This document shows positions 49,375 to 58,698 of a DNA stretch of 64,000 bases, one piece after another. The notes below the pieces were generated by a model, which was not told the origin of the DNA, made no database searches, and saw nothing but the letters and a program-made list of their open reading frames with translations. Source of the DNA: Clostridium sp. AM34-11AC (lineage in GTDB: Bacteria; Bacillota; Clostridia; Lachnospirales; Lachnospiraceae); NCBI RefSeq assembly GCF_003435375.1, contig NZ_QWGL01000005.1, positions 1 to 64,000 on the forward strand, in the 5' to 3' direction. Position 1 is the first letter of the stretch. Each line of letters opens with the position of its first letter. The translations under genes and the position numbers were made by a program.

Positions 49375-50805
49375 CTACTGAAGCCATGCATCAAACAATT
49401 TCGCCGCGATCGGTGCTGCCGTATGCCCGCCGGAGCCGCCTTCCTCCACGATAACGCATACCGCGATCTTCGGATCATCCGCCGGTGCGAAACCGACAAA
49501 CCATGCGTGAGTCTCTTTTCCCTTGTCGAATTCTGCGGATCCTGTCTTCCCTGCCACCTGGTAGGAATCCCGTTTCAGTGCGGATCCCGTTCCCACATTG
49601 ACCACCTGTACCATCAGGTTCTTTAAGGCATCCGCCTCGTTCGGGACCATCAGCTCTCCTGCCACAGACGGGGAAAACTTCCGGATCACATCACCGCCGG
49701 AATTTTCCACATGATCCATCAGATACGGTTTCATTAAGATTCCGCCGTTTGCGATCGCCGCGGTGATCAGAAGATTGTGCATCGGGGACATCAATGTCTG
49801 TCCCTGTCCGATACTTGTCTGAAGCACTTCCCATGTCTCCGCATCCGGCTGCATGGAGAAGGTACTCTTATTGTACGGAATATCGAGAGGCAGGCTTCTG
49901 TTGAATAAAAGCTGCTCTGCAAGGTTCCGGTAGCTCGTCAGCTCAAGCTCTGTGCCGAGGTTCGCGAACGCTCCGTTGCAGGAATTTGCAAATGCCTGGG
50001 TGAAATCCTGGGATCCGTGTGCCTTCTTGTGATAGCACTGGATCTTGTTGTTCTCGAATGAAAAAATTCCACTGCAGTCATAGTGATAGTCATTGTACGC
50101 GCTCGGATGTTCTCTCATATACTCCAGGGCTGTGACGATTTTAAAGGTGGATCCCGGCGGGTAGAGTCCCTGAGTCGCGCGGTTTAACAGTCTCGCCTCC
50201 GTACTGTCCCCGTTTACGAGATCATTCCAGTTTGCCGCCACCTTATTCGGGTCGAAGGACGGCTTTGAAACCATGCAGAGGATCTTTCCGGTATCCGGCT
50301 CGATGGCGATGACCGCGCCCCGGTTCTTTCCGAAAGCATCCGATGCGATCTGCTGCAGATTTACATTCAGGGTCGTCACCACGTTGTCCCCAATGCTCTT
50401 TCTTCCCATGATCTCATCGGCGGTCTGCTCGATGAGGTTCGTGTGAGATCTCAAAAGGTCAAAGTTTGCCAGGGATTCGATTCCTGTCTTTCCCACCGTC
50501 GAATATCCTACCGCATGGGCAAACAGGCTGCCGTATGGGTATTCCCGCACCTCGGTACCGTTGGAATCCGTCGCCGTAACGGTCTTTGCAAGCACAGTCC
50601 CGTCATCCGCCAGGATCTTGCCGCGGGTGACCCGGTCCTGGAAAATAGTGGCTCTGGCGTTATACGGATTATCGATCACCGTATCGCTCTTTACCACGAG
50701 AAAATATCCCACATAGATTCCCATTGCGAGAAATAAAAATATTGCTGCATACACAAACCAGAGGATATTCCGGTTTGCCTTCGGATTCGGTTTACTCTTC
50801 TTCAC
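49375..50805 (-). CDS. Penicillin-binding protein, transpeptidase (PbpA/FtsI-like)
   Basis: A class B PBP of 476 residues with one N-terminal membrane anchor (ILWFVYAAIFLFLAMGIYVGYF, about 14-35). The acyl-enzyme serine is in PPGSTFKIVTA (about residue 215), the SxN motif in FANSCNGAF and the KTG motif in VAGKTGSAEF. It cross-links peptidoglycan outside the membrane. It is smaller than FtsI/PbpB proteins and lacks PASTA domains. It overlaps the upstream FtsW/RodA gene by 14 bases, so the two form a polymerase-transpeptidase pair, the usual SEDS-bPBP unit. Confidence 0.95.
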   Translation of the reverse strand: MKKSKPNPKANRNILWFVYAAIFLFLAMGIYVGYFLVVKSDTVIDNPYNARATIFQDRVTRGKILADDGTVLAKTVTATDSNGTEVREYPYGSLFAHAVGYSTVGKTGIESLANFDLLRSHTNLIEQTADEIMGRKSIGDNVVTTLNVNLQQIASDAFGKNRGAVIAIEPDTGKILCMVSKPSFDPNKVAANWNDLVNGDSTEARLLNRATQGLYPPGSTFKIVTALEYMREHPSAYNDYHYDCSGIFSFENNKIQCYHKKAHGSQDFTQAFANSCNGAFANLGTELELTSYRNLAEQLLFNRSLPLDIPYNKSTFSMQPDAETWEVLQTSIGQGQTLMSPMHNLLITAAIANGGILMKPYLMDHVENSGGDVIRKFSPSVAGELMVPNEADALKNLMVQVVNVGTGSALKRDSYQVAGKTGSAEFDKGKETHAWFVGFAPADDPKIAVCVIVEEGGSGGHTAAPIAAKLFDAWLQ

Positions 50806-52126
50806 TGGAATTCTCCTCCTCCTCTTCTTCCCCGCGTTTTAAGACATAAAGTCCCTGGATGACCTGGAATATGATAAAGGTCGAGACGATGGAGCTGCCG
50901 CCGTAGCTCACAAGGGGCAGCGTCACACCGGTGGACGGGATAAACTTCGTCACCCCGCCGATAGTCAGAAATACCTGGGTAATATAAACACTTCCAAGTC
51001 CAAACGCGATCAGTTTATAGAACATCGCCTGCATCTTCATCGCGATCAGCATAAACTGCATATAACAGCCAAGGCATAAAAACAGGACGCAGAGCGCATA
51101 GAGTGCCCCCATCTCCTCGGAGATCGCCGCGAAAACGAAATCCTTGTCCACAACCGGGATCTTCTCCGGCATGCCCCGGTAAAGACCCATTCCGAACCAT
51201 CCGCCTGTTCCGATGGCAAACAGCGCCTGTGCCACCTGGTAGCCCTTGTTTGCGATATCAGACCAGGGATCCGCCCAGGCCTCCACACGCCGTCTCACAT
51301 GTGGGAACAGATAGTAAGCCGCAACCGCCGCCAGGGATCCGCCCGCAATGCCGGCGCCGAACCAGAGATAGCTGGATGTGGCAACAAAAAGCATCGTCAT
51401 GTAGGCGACGAAAAAGATCAATGCGCTTCCAAGGTCCTTTGAAAGCACAAGCACCAACACATGAAGTGCCGCCACGACGGTGGTCTTTATGATCGTCTCC
51501 CTGTCCGTGGACTGGTAGAACATGGCTGCCACGAAGAACACAAAACTGATCTTCACAAACTCAGACGGCTGTACTGTAAATCCACCGAAGGAGAGGGAAA
51601 GCTGTGCGCCGTAGGAAGTATTTCCGATGACGCAGACCACTCCCAAAAGTACCAGCCCGAGTATTCCATAGACCCATGGGAACGTCACAAGCTGCCATAC
51701 CCGGTCGATGATAAACGGGATGATCCAGGTGATCACCGCTGCCGCCGCCACGATCACGAACTGTCTCATAGCCCGGTCAGGGTTCAGCCTTGTGAGGATA
51801 ATAAATCCCGTCGCCAAAAGCGTACACATATTGTTGACGAGCAGTCTGGAACTGTTCCTGTAAAACAGTCTCGTAAGGTAAATGTACAGCAGGAAAAATA
51901 CCACCTGCGCACCGTAAAAGGCTAACATCGTCACAGATTCCGTGTTCAGCCAGATCAGGATATTCGCCAGAAAGTGCAGCATAAACATGCACACAAGCTG
52001 GCGTCCGCAGACGCGGTTTTTTCCCTCCTCATCCCGCATGGAAAAGAAGCGGAAATTGTAATAGGTATCCATGGCGATCAGAAGGATCATCAAGTATCTG
52101 GATATCTGTATGATCAGATTAGTCAA
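50792..52126 (-). CDS. FtsW/RodA/SpoVE family peptidoglycan glycosyltransferase
   Basis: A 444-residue SEDS polymerase with about ten membrane helices. Family residues are seen around LSFGGFTVQPSEFVKISFVFFVAAMF (the catalytic-site region) and late in FIPSTGVTLPLVSYGGSSIVSTFII. It polymerises lipid II together with the PBP encoded next. The N-terminal two-helix extension with a Trp-rich segment makes it somewhat longer than SpoVE. The C-terminus is an acidic EEEEE tail. FtsW or RodA cannot be told from sequence alone; the nearby zapA suggests a division or elongation role. Confidence 0.94.
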   Translation of the reverse strand: MTNLIIQISRYLMILLIAMDTYYNFRFFSMRDEEGKNRVCGRQLVCMFMLHFLANILIWLNTESVTMLAFYGAQVVFFLLYIYLTRLFYRNSSRLLVNNMCTLLATGFIILTRLNPDRAMRQFVIVAAAAVITWIIPFIIDRVWQLVTFPWVYGILGLVLLGVVCVIGNTSYGAQLSLSFGGFTVQPSEFVKISFVFFVAAMFYQSTDRETIIKTTVVAALHVLVLVLSKDLGSALIFFVAYMTMLFVATSSYLWFGAGIAGGSLAAVAAYYLFPHVRRRVEAWADPWSDIANKGYQVAQALFAIGTGGWFGMGLYRGMPEKIPVVDKDFVFAAISEEMGALYALCVLFLCLGCYMQFMLIAMKMQAMFYKLIAFGLGSVYITQVFLTIGGVTKFIPSTGVTLPLVSYGGSSIVSTFIIFQVIQGLYVLKRGEEEEEENSSEEE

Positions 52127-52136
52127 TAATTATCAC

Positions 52137-54356
52137 CTACTCCACTCCGCGCTTAAAGTGTCCGCGCGTAAACTGATTCCTTAAAACTGGCGGCTCCGCC
52201 GCTTTTTCACTCATTCCGTATTCCTCAAAGAACGCGTCCAGGATCTCGCCCGCCGCAGCTGGTTCCTCCACCGTGAAGTTCAGGCGGACCGCATTCGGCT
52301 TAAGTCCTGTGACCTGTTCGGAGAGTCCTAAAAGGGAAAGCGGCGCAGAATTGTAGATCGTATTGTAACAGAAACGACACTGGTTTACCACCGGGAACCG
52401 CATGTCCTTGCGGTCCTTTAACCACATGATTTCCGACTTTCCGGAACATCCAAGCGTTGTTTTTCTGATACACTGGGCGGAGATCATCATCGGAAGATAC
52501 CCGTATACGATCATCTCTCCCTGAACACCAGAATCCCGGATCTCTCTCTCGTTTAACTCCACAGGGATCGTCAATCGGTCTGCCCCATACCGCTCCATCG
52601 CCGCTCCCGCAAGGTGGTTCCAGGAATACATTCCCTGGTCGAAGTACATAGGAAGTTCAATTCCTGCTTCCCGGAGGAATCCCGGTTCTTCCATGGAACC
52701 GATACCAAGCGCGTCAAAACCGGCACTCGTTAAAAGCTCCATCTGCTTTCTGAAGTACTGTTCCGCCTCTTTCCGGAAGATCCTCGGCATCATAAGATAA
52801 CACCGGACTCCCGCCTCATGACAGCGGTCCGCAAGCTTCTTCCACTCCTGGGCGTCAAAGCTCTCCGCCGCAAGATAAATTCCGTATGATCTTTCGGACA
52901 GCTTCCGGTACATCTTAAATTTCCCGAGAACCATCTCAAACTGCTGTTTCGTCTGGACAAAGACAGTAAATTCCGGTCTTTCTTCCAAATCAGCCTTTTC
53001 AGGCGCTCTCTCTTCTTCCTTTGTCGGTGGAACAGAACTGTTTCTCCGGTATCCGGAAAGGATCTCGTCCTGAAGCTTCTCCAGGACCTCGCGGCGCATC
53101 TTATTTAATGCCTGCACCGGCATAAACACATTTCCCTCACACTCCACGGTAAGGTCCGTGAACGTAAACATGGAATCACCAGTCTTTGAGAGCTGTTTTC
53201 TGATGCGCTCCGTGTCCATCGGGGCATTCTTTGCCTCCTCGGCGGGCTGGGATTCCTCCCAGGCTGTATTTCCCGCCGTATCCGACACGGAGCAATATCC
53301 CGGTTTTCCGACCGCGATGTACGCGCTTCCCGTCACAGGGATCTTCTTTTCCACATTCACATACGTGCGGTCCAGATAGTCGAAAAGTTCCTGGTCCACG
53401 TCGCGGTACTCCGGCTTTTCCTTTAAGACCACCATGTCCCGTCCGTTGTGGGTGTGGTAATAGCCCTGGGACTGTCCGCCCCGGTCGAAAAGAGCCAGCA
53501 GGGCATCCCTGTCTGCCTTCTCCACATGGTATCCGGCACGCCCCTCCTTCAAGTAGAGGTCCACGTATTTCCGGTAGATACTTACAACTCCTGCCGTGTA
53601 GCGCGGACTCTTCATGCGTCCCTCGATCTTTAAGGAACAGACACCCGCTTCCAGGATATCCGGGATCAGATCCAGGGTACAGAGATCCTTTAAGCTTAAG
53701 ATATATTTTTCATTCTTTTTATTGACATATTTTCCGTTCTGCTCTGCGTCAAAAGGCAGACGGCAGGTCTGTGCGCACCGGCCCCGGTTTCCGCTCCGTC
53801 CGCCGATCAGGCTGGAAAACAGGCACTGGCCGGAATAGCAGTAACAGAGGGCACCGTGAACGAAGGTCTCCACCTCCAGACCCGTATCATCATAGATCTC
53901 ACGGATCTCCTTTAAGGAAAGTTCTCTCGCCGGAACCACACGGACAGCGCCAAGGGCTTTCAGGTCTCTCGCGCTGTATTTCCCTGTCACCGTCATCTGG
54001 GTGCTGATGTGGACCGGAAGATCCGGGAAATGTTTCCGGATGTAGGTGAGCGCTCCCATATCCTGAACTAAAACGGCATCCAGTCCCGCCTCATAGTACG
54101 GTTTCAGATAGGAATACAGATCTGACATCTCTTTTTCCTTCACGAGCGTGTTGACCGTCATATAAATCCTGCATCCGTGAAGATGCATGAAGTTGATGGC
54201 TTTCACCATCGTCTCCTCATCCAGGTTGTTCGCGTAGGCACGGGCACCGAACCGGCTTCCGCCGATATAGACCGCGTCCGCTCCCGCGTTCACCGCCGCC
54301 ACCATACTCTCGTAGGAACCGGCCGGTGCGAGTATCTCAACCGTTCTGTTTTTCAT
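52137..54356 (-). CDS. U32 family peptidase with DUF3656 region (RlhA-like)
   Basis: 739 residues. The N-terminal part carries the U32 signature ETFVHGALCYCYSGQCLFSSLIGGRSGNRGRCAQTCR (about residues 160-200), with the conserved Cys that, in E. coli RlhA and TrhP relatives, binds an iron-sulfur cluster for hydroxylation of RNA. A middle DUF3656-type segment follows, and a C-terminal U32-like repeat has the Cys-containing VNQCRFCYNTIYNSAP. Thus it may be an RNA hydroxylase rather than a protease. It lies 10 bases from zapA on one side and 10 from the FtsW gene on the other, so it is co-transcribed with envelope genes. Confidence 0.93.
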   Translation of the reverse strand: MKNRTVEILAPAGSYESMVAAVNAGADAVYIGGSRFGARAYANNLDEETMVKAINFMHLHGCRIYMTVNTLVKEKEMSDLYSYLKPYYEAGLDAVLVQDMGALTYIRKHFPDLPVHISTQMTVTGKYSARDLKALGAVRVVPARELSLKEIREIYDDTGLEVETFVHGALCYCYSGQCLFSSLIGGRSGNRGRCAQTCRLPFDAEQNGKYVNKKNEKYILSLKDLCTLDLIPDILEAGVCSLKIEGRMKSPRYTAGVVSIYRKYVDLYLKEGRAGYHVEKADRDALLALFDRGGQSQGYYHTHNGRDMVVLKEKPEYRDVDQELFDYLDRTYVNVEKKIPVTGSAYIAVGKPGYCSVSDTAGNTAWEESQPAEEAKNAPMDTERIRKQLSKTGDSMFTFTDLTVECEGNVFMPVQALNKMRREVLEKLQDEILSGYRRNSSVPPTKEEERAPEKADLEERPEFTVFVQTKQQFEMVLGKFKMYRKLSERSYGIYLAAESFDAQEWKKLADRCHEAGVRCYLMMPRIFRKEAEQYFRKQMELLTSAGFDALGIGSMEEPGFLREAGIELPMYFDQGMYSWNHLAGAAMERYGADRLTIPVELNEREIRDSGVQGEMIVYGYLPMMISAQCIRKTTLGCSGKSEIMWLKDRKDMRFPVVNQCRFCYNTIYNSAPLSLLGLSEQVTGLKPNAVRLNFTVEEPAAAGEILDAFFEEYGMSEKAAEPPVLRNQFTRGHFKRGVE

Positions 54357-54366
54357 ATTCTCTCCT

Positions 54367-54699
54367 TTATTCCGCCTTCTTCTCCGCGGATTCCTGCTTC
54401 ATCTGAAGACCGATCAGCTCATGCTTTAAGCTGTAGATCTCCTTCTCCATCTCATCCTTCTGGCTGCGCAGCATCATCGCCTCCTGAAGTGTCTTAAAAT
54501 AATCGTCCGCCAGGTTCAAATAGATCATGACTTCCTGGTAATCCTTATTCTGTCTCGTAAATCCCGGCTGTGCCTTTAAAACGGCGATCTTCTCATTAAT
54601 ATAGGCAGCCACCTTCTGCAGGTACTCCGGATCCTCCGCTCCTCCCAGCGTGTAGACATTTCCATTGATCAGCACTTCCGTATAGTTCTTCTCATCCAT
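54367..54699 (-). CDS. zapA: Cell division protein ZapA
   Basis: A 110-residue protein that bundles FtsZ filaments at the division ring. The globular N-terminal part (NYTEVLINGNVYTLGGAEDPEYLQKVAAYINEKIA, about 5-40) and C-terminal coiled coil (about 60-105) match the family. It is the first gene of the unit zapA, U32, FtsW/RodA, PBP. The ATG is preceded by GTGAGGAATTAG. Upstream, 54810-54880 contains a decayed scrap of the 142-bp repeat. Confidence 0.9.
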   Translation of the reverse strand: MDEKNYTEVLINGNVYTLGGAEDPEYLQKVAAYINEKIAVLKAQPGFTRQNKDYQEVMIYLNLADDYFKTLQEAMMLRSQKDEMEKEIYSLKHELIGLQMKQESAEKKAE

Positions 54700-54828
54700 T
54701 TCTAATTCCTCACTTCTTTTGCATAACCGTCCGCCTGTTTTCCAGCCTGTACTCCCTCACGGCTCCACACGATCGATCCACAGATCCGCCGGACAGTTAT
54801 CATCTATATAAAAATTGTCATTTTTTCT

Positions 54829-54872
54829 CTATCGTACAGATTTTTCAATTCAGAAAATTCCTGCCTGTATAC
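54829..54872. repeat. Remnant of family I repeat (hairpin 3)
   Basis: The stretch TCGTACAGA ... TTCAATTCAGAAAATTCCTG resembles the CGTACGGAATTTTCAGTTCAGAAAATTCCTAC region of the 142-bp repeat, with several changes and no hairpins 1 or 2. It is too decayed to be sure. Confidence 0.45.
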
Positions 54873-54890
54873 TGCAGCAAATGTTTTTTT

Positions 54891-55889
54891 CTATTTCGCC
54901 GCATCCAGCCCAAGGTGCTTGTAGGCCAAATCCGTCGCCATTCTTCCTCTCGGCGTGCGCATAATAAGTCCGTTCATCAATAAATACGGCTCATACACGT
55001 CTTCCAGTGTCCCGGAATCCTCTCCGATAGACGCCGCCAGCGTCTCAAGTCCCACCGGACCACCGGAAAATTTCTGGATCAGGGTGAGAAGCAGGGTCCG
55101 GTCATTATTGTCGAGACCAAGCTTGTCCACATCCAGGATATCCAGGGCAAAATCCGCCACATGTCTCGTGATCACACCGTCGTATTTTACCTGTGCAAAG
55201 TCCCTCACTCTCTTTAAGAGGCGGTTTGCCAGTCTCGGCGTTCCCCTGGACCTTCTTGCGATCTCAAAAGCTCCTTCCTCGTCGATCTCAACGCCCAGGA
55301 CCTTTGCGGAGCGTTTTACGATCACGCAGAGTTCCTCCGGTGTATAAAATTCCAGCCTCTGGATCACACCAAAACGGTCCCGGAGCGGAGCTGTTAAAAG
55401 TCCCACTCTCGTTGTTGCTCCCACAAGTGTAAATTTCGGAAGATCCAGTCGGATCGAGCGGGCGGATGAATCCTTTCCAAGCATGATATCGATGGCAAAA
55501 TCTTCCATCGCCGGATACAGGACTTCCTCCACCTGGCGGTTCAACCTGTGGATCTCATCCACAAACAGGACATCTCCCTCCTGGAGATTGTTTAAGATCG
55601 CAGCCATCTCTCCCGGCTTCTCGATCGCCGGCCCGGAGGTCACCTTTAAGTTCACCCCCATCTCGTTCGCGATGATTCCGCAGAGCGTTGTCTTTCCAAG
55701 GCCCGGCGGGCCGTAAAAAAGCACATGATCCAACGCCTCCCCGCGGCTCTTTGCCGCATCGATAAAGACCTTCAGCGTGGACTTTATCTTCTCCTGACCG
55801 ATATAATCCTTTAAATACTGCGGGCGCAGGGTCCCCTCTATTTTTTTGTCTTCCTCAGTTTCTTCGGTCGTAATGATTTTTCGGCTCAT
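54891..55889 (-). CDS. ruvB: Holliday junction branch migration ATPase RuvB
   Basis: An AAA+ motor that drives branch migration together with RuvA. Walker [13 protein letters not shown] (about residues 60-71), Walker [16 protein letters not shown], sensor 1 [15 protein letters not shown] and the RuvB-C winged helix at the end. 332 residues is typical. It lies 67 bp after ruvA in the usual order; a ruvC gene is not next to it. Confidence 0.98.
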   Translation of the reverse strand: MSRKIITTEETEEDKKIEGTLRPQYLKDYIGQEKIKSTLKVFIDAAKSRGEALDHVLFYGPPGLGKTTLCGIIANEMGVNLKVTSGPAIEKPGEMAAILNNLQEGDVLFVDEIHRLNRQVEEVLYPAMEDFAIDIMLGKDSSARSIRLDLPKFTLVGATTRVGLLTAPLRDRFGVIQRLEFYTPEELCVIVKRSAKVLGVEIDEEGAFEIARRSRGTPRLANRLLKRVRDFAQVKYDGVITRHVADFALDILDVDKLGLDNNDRTLLLTLIQKFSGGPVGLETLAASIGEDSGTLEDVYEPYLLMNGLIMRTPRGRMATDLAYKHLGLDAAK

Positions 55890-55956
55890 AACATTTCCTA
55901 TCTATATCTTCTATCAGACAGCCAGATCTCCTGCTGCCATTTTTCAAGGTTTCATC

Positions 55957-56574
55957 CTATAAGAATGCCAGATGCTTTAACGCGCCCTTCAGCACGTCCT
56001 CGGAAGTCATACCTTCTGTGATCGCAACCTTCTTCACTGCGGTCTGCGCCTCGGACGCGGAATAACCGAGGGCCGTAAGCGCTTCCACAGCCTCTTTTCC
56101 AGCTTCCGCCATTCCAGAGAGATCCGTTTTCGGGCTCTCCTCCAGATCTGCACCTGCAAATAATACGTCTTCTGCTTTTATTTTATCTTTGAGATCCAGG
56201 ATGATCCTCTGGGCTGTCTTTGCCCCGACGCCGGGCGCCTTCGAGATTGCCTTCGCGTCACCGGAGAGTACGGCCAGACGCAGCACATCCGGTCTCAGCG
56301 CGGAGAGGATCCCCAGAGCACTCTTCGGACCGACCCCGTTCACCCCGATCAACTGGCGGAACATCTCAAGATCCTGCTTTGAGAGGAATCCGAAAAGACT
56401 CATTCCATCCTCACGCACGGAAAAATACGTGTAAATCTTCACTTCCTCCCCCAGCCCAGGAAGCTCCCCGAGGACCGATGACGGAATAAAGATCCGGTAT
56501 CCAATATTTCCCGCCTCAACGACGACGGAATCTTCCCTCTTTTCTTCCAGGGGACCGCGTATATATGAAATCAC
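55957..56574 (-). CDS. ruvA: Holliday junction DNA-binding protein RuvA
   Basis: The 205-residue protein that binds four-way junctions as a tetramer or octamer. An OB domain (1-65), two helix-hairpin-helix motifs (FRQLIGVNGVGPKSALGIL and ISKAPGVGAKTAQRIILDLKDK) and the C-terminal RuvB-binding domain (about 155-205). A GTG start is likely at 56574 with GGAGG upstream. A consensus promoter and a near-consensus LexA box lie upstream, fitting SOS control. Confidence 0.97.
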   Translation of the reverse strand: MISYIRGPLEEKREDSVVVEAGNIGYRIFIPSSVLGELPGLGEEVKIYTYFSVREDGMSLFGFLSKQDLEMFRQLIGVNGVGPKSALGILSALRPDVLRLAVLSGDAKAISKAPGVGAKTAQRIILDLKDKIKAEDVLFAGADLEESPKTDLSGMAEAGKEAVEALTALGYSASEAQTAVKKVAITEGMTSEDVLKGALKHLAFL

Positions 56575-56621
56575 TGAACGAACCTCCCTTTTCCCTTCGC
56601 CATGTCATATTGCATGTCGTA

Positions 56622-56650
56622 ATCATACCATAGCCGCCATTTAAGTGCAA
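56622..56650 (-). promoter_or_regulatory. Promoter of ruvAB
   Basis: TTGCAC (56645-56650) and TATGAT (56622-56627), 17 bp spacer on the minus strand, about 50 bases before the ruvA start. Confidence 0.75.
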
Positions 56651-56668
56651 GTGAAACCGCCGCGAGAA

Positions 56669-56684
56669 TCGAACATATTTTCGA
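56669..56684. promoter_or_regulatory. Candidate LexA (SOS) box upstream of ruvA
   Basis: CGAACATATTTTCG matches the Gram-positive LexA consensus CGAACNNNNGTTCG in all conserved positions but one. It lies about 20 bp upstream of the ruvA -35 box. Confidence 0.5.
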
Positions 56685-56738
56685 TTTAGCTGTTTTTTGA
56701 AATATCTTCCCGGAAAACGCCGCCAGGCTTCTCCTTCG

Positions 56739-56767
56739 TTGACTTTCCATGTTTTCGCGGGTATAAT
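56739..56767 (+). promoter_or_regulatory. Promoter of the YprB-like gene
   Basis: TTGACT (56739-56744) and perfect TATAAT (56762-56767), 17 bp spacer, giving a leader of about 120 bases before 56897. Confidence 0.8.
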
Positions 56768-56896
56768 CAGAAAACACGGAAGCAAAAATTCTTCCGCCTG
56801 TTCCATTCATGATTTGCCATATGCAGTTTTCCGAGCAGTCACCAGCATTTTTATGAACCCCAGGCGGATCAGCAATATAAGTATAAGGACTATCAC

Positions 56897-57976
56897 ATGA
56901 TCACTATAGAAAAAACATTCCCTGGCACCATCGCCTATCCGTTGGAGCGCCTTGGCGATCCGGAAAAGCTTGTCTTTTTTGATATCGAGACCACCGGCTT
57001 CTCCGCCGACTACAACACCGTATATCTCATCGGCTGTATCTGGCCGGAGGGAGACCATCTCCGCTTCATCCAGTGGTTTGCAGACACGAAAGCCGCGGAG
57101 GCCGATGTCCTGACCGCATTTTTTTACTTTATAAAGGATTTTCGCACTCTCGTCCACTTTAACGGGGACATGTTCGATATTCCTTTTGTCACGAAGCGCG
57201 CCAAGGCCTTAAAGCTCACCCCCGCCTTTGACAGCGTGGAAAGCGTCGATATCTTCCGCCGGATCAAGCCCTTTAAGAAGCTCCTTGGTCTGCCGGACAT
57301 GAAGCAGAAGACCATCGAGCGCTTTCTTAAGATCGGACGCAAGGACCTCTATAACGGCGGCGAGCTCATCGAAGTCTACCTGGACTATCTGAGGACTCAC
57401 GATCAGGAAGAAAAACATCTTCTTCTCCTCCACAATGAGGACGACTTAAAGGGAATGCCTTCTCTCCTTCCCGTACTCTTCTATCCTGACTTTTTCGCCC
57501 AGGATTTCACCCTGGACGCGGTGCGGGAAGCTCCCGGCGAGACAGACCGGCTGATCCTCTCCCTCTCAGGGGACCCGGTGACGATCCTTCCGTCCCCGGT
57601 GGCTGCCTCCGTCCCCGCCTACGCTTTCCGGGCAGACAAAGACCGGATGGAGCTTTCCATCCGGGTCTACAAAGGTACATTAAAATATTATTATCCGAAC
57701 TATAAGGATTACTACTATCTGATCTACGAGGATACCGCGATCCACAAGAGTGTCGGCGAATTTGTCGACAAGGACGCCCGGATCAAGGCGACAAAGGAGA
57801 CCTGCTACACAAAGAAGGACGGCACCTTTCTCCCCCAGCCCGCAGATATCTGGGTGCCGGAATTCAAGACCTCCTGCAAGGATAAAACAGGATTCTTCGA
57901 AGTCCGGAAAGACTGCTTCTCCGATGTGGAAAAGCTGAACCGGTATATAAAAGAGATCTTCTCATTTCTCAAATAA
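56897..57976 (+). CDS. YprB-like ribonuclease H-fold exonuclease
   Basis: A 359-residue protein with a DEDD-type exonuclease domain: LVFFDIETTGFSADYNTVYLIG (Asp/Glu, residue about 27), LVHFNGDMFDIPFV (Asp), and LLLHNEDDLKGMPSL (Asp) late in the domain. This layout is the ribonuclease-H-like YprB family, whose action on DNA or RNA is not well established. The rest (about 200-359) is a family-like extension with a Tyr-rich LKYYYPNYKDYYYLIYED segment. The ATG follows AAGGA. Plus-strand single gene divergent from ruvAB, with overlapping upstream regions. Confidence 0.9.
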   Translation: MITIEKTFPGTIAYPLERLGDPEKLVFFDIETTGFSADYNTVYLIGCIWPEGDHLRFIQWFADTKAAEADVLTAFFYFIKDFRTLVHFNGDMFDIPFVTKRAKALKLTPAFDSVESVDIFRRIKPFKKLLGLPDMKQKTIERFLKIGRKDLYNGGELIEVYLDYLRTHDQEEKHLLLLHNEDDLKGMPSLLPVLFYPDFFAQDFTLDAVREAPGETDRLILSLSGDPVTILPSPVAASVPAYAFRADKDRMELSIRVYKGTLKYYYPNYKDYYYLIYEDTAIHKSVGEFVDKDARIKATKETCYTKKDGTFLPQPADIWVPEFKTSCKDKTGFFEVRKDCFSDVEKLNRYIKEIFSFLK

Positions 57977-58113
57977 AACCCGCTAATCCAGTATCTTCAC
58001 ACATCAGCCCTGCCGCCTGCGTCAGCTGCAGACGGCAGCGGTTATGCTGCAAATCTCATTCAATGCGAAAACATGCTTAGACACATTCCTGCACCGGACG
58101 CGAGTGCTTATTT

Positions 58114-58695
58114 CTAGTAATCCCCATCCTTAAGAAGCTTCCTGATATATGCAAACGTCTTTCTCTCTCCCTTTTCCTTCAACATCAGCAGGATCTTATC
58201 CAGACATGCCTTCGTCTCCGGATGCATGACGATATATTCCTTATTTCTGGAAAAATATGTGTAGGGTGCCGCATCCGTGTAGTTCCTTCCCTGGTAGATC
58301 TTCGAGGCCGCGATCCGGTCCATGACCATCTCCGCCAGGTAATTCACTGGCATCTTCACGCCGACGATCTTCCAGTGGTCCTCCGCTGTGGACACATCGG
58401 TCCAGTACTCGAAGTGATGCTTATTTCTCCCCTTGTGATGGAGCCATGCGGAGGAATATCCCTTTTCTTCCTTCTCTGCCGCGTTGGGACTTCTCGTTCC
58501 CTGGTAATACTTCACGCCGGTCTTAAATTCCTCCCAGGAATACTTCGACAGATCGTGGAGCAGCCCCTGTTTAAAAAGTCCAACCTTAAAGCAGCCTTCC
58601 ATAACCACCAGCTTGTGATGCGTGATGGTCAGGAAGTGATGCCAGGCGTTGTGGAGCAGCCGTTTTTCTTCTTCATTTAATTTAACAGAATTCAT
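58114..58695 (-). CDS. DUF5662 family protein
   Basis: A 193-residue soluble protein that I place in DUF5662 from memory. It is rich in His, with THHKLVVMEGC (about 26-36), LLHDLSKYSWEE (an HD-like pair near 48) and the WLHHKGRNKHHFEYW cluster, so it may bind metal. No enzymatic activity is known to me. It starts 3 bases after the hslO stop, with its ribosome site (GAGAGAG) inside the end of hslO, suggesting coupled translation. Confidence 0.82.
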   Translation of the reverse strand: MNSVKLNEEEKRLLHNAWHHFLTITHHKLVVMEGCFKVGLFKQGLLHDLSKYSWEEFKTGVKYYQGTRSPNAAEKEEKGYSSAWLHHKGRNKHHFEYWTDVSTAEDHWKIVGVKMPVNYLAEMVMDRIAASKIYQGRNYTDAAPYTYFSRNKEYIVMHPETKACLDKILLMLKEKGERKTFAYIRKLLKDGDY

Positions 58696-58698
58696 TTT

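Noticed and set aside
57977..58113. Terminator after the YprB-like gene
   Set aside because: A CTGCCG/CGGCAG hairpin exists near 58010-58037, but no T-run follows it on the plus strand, so I did not list it.
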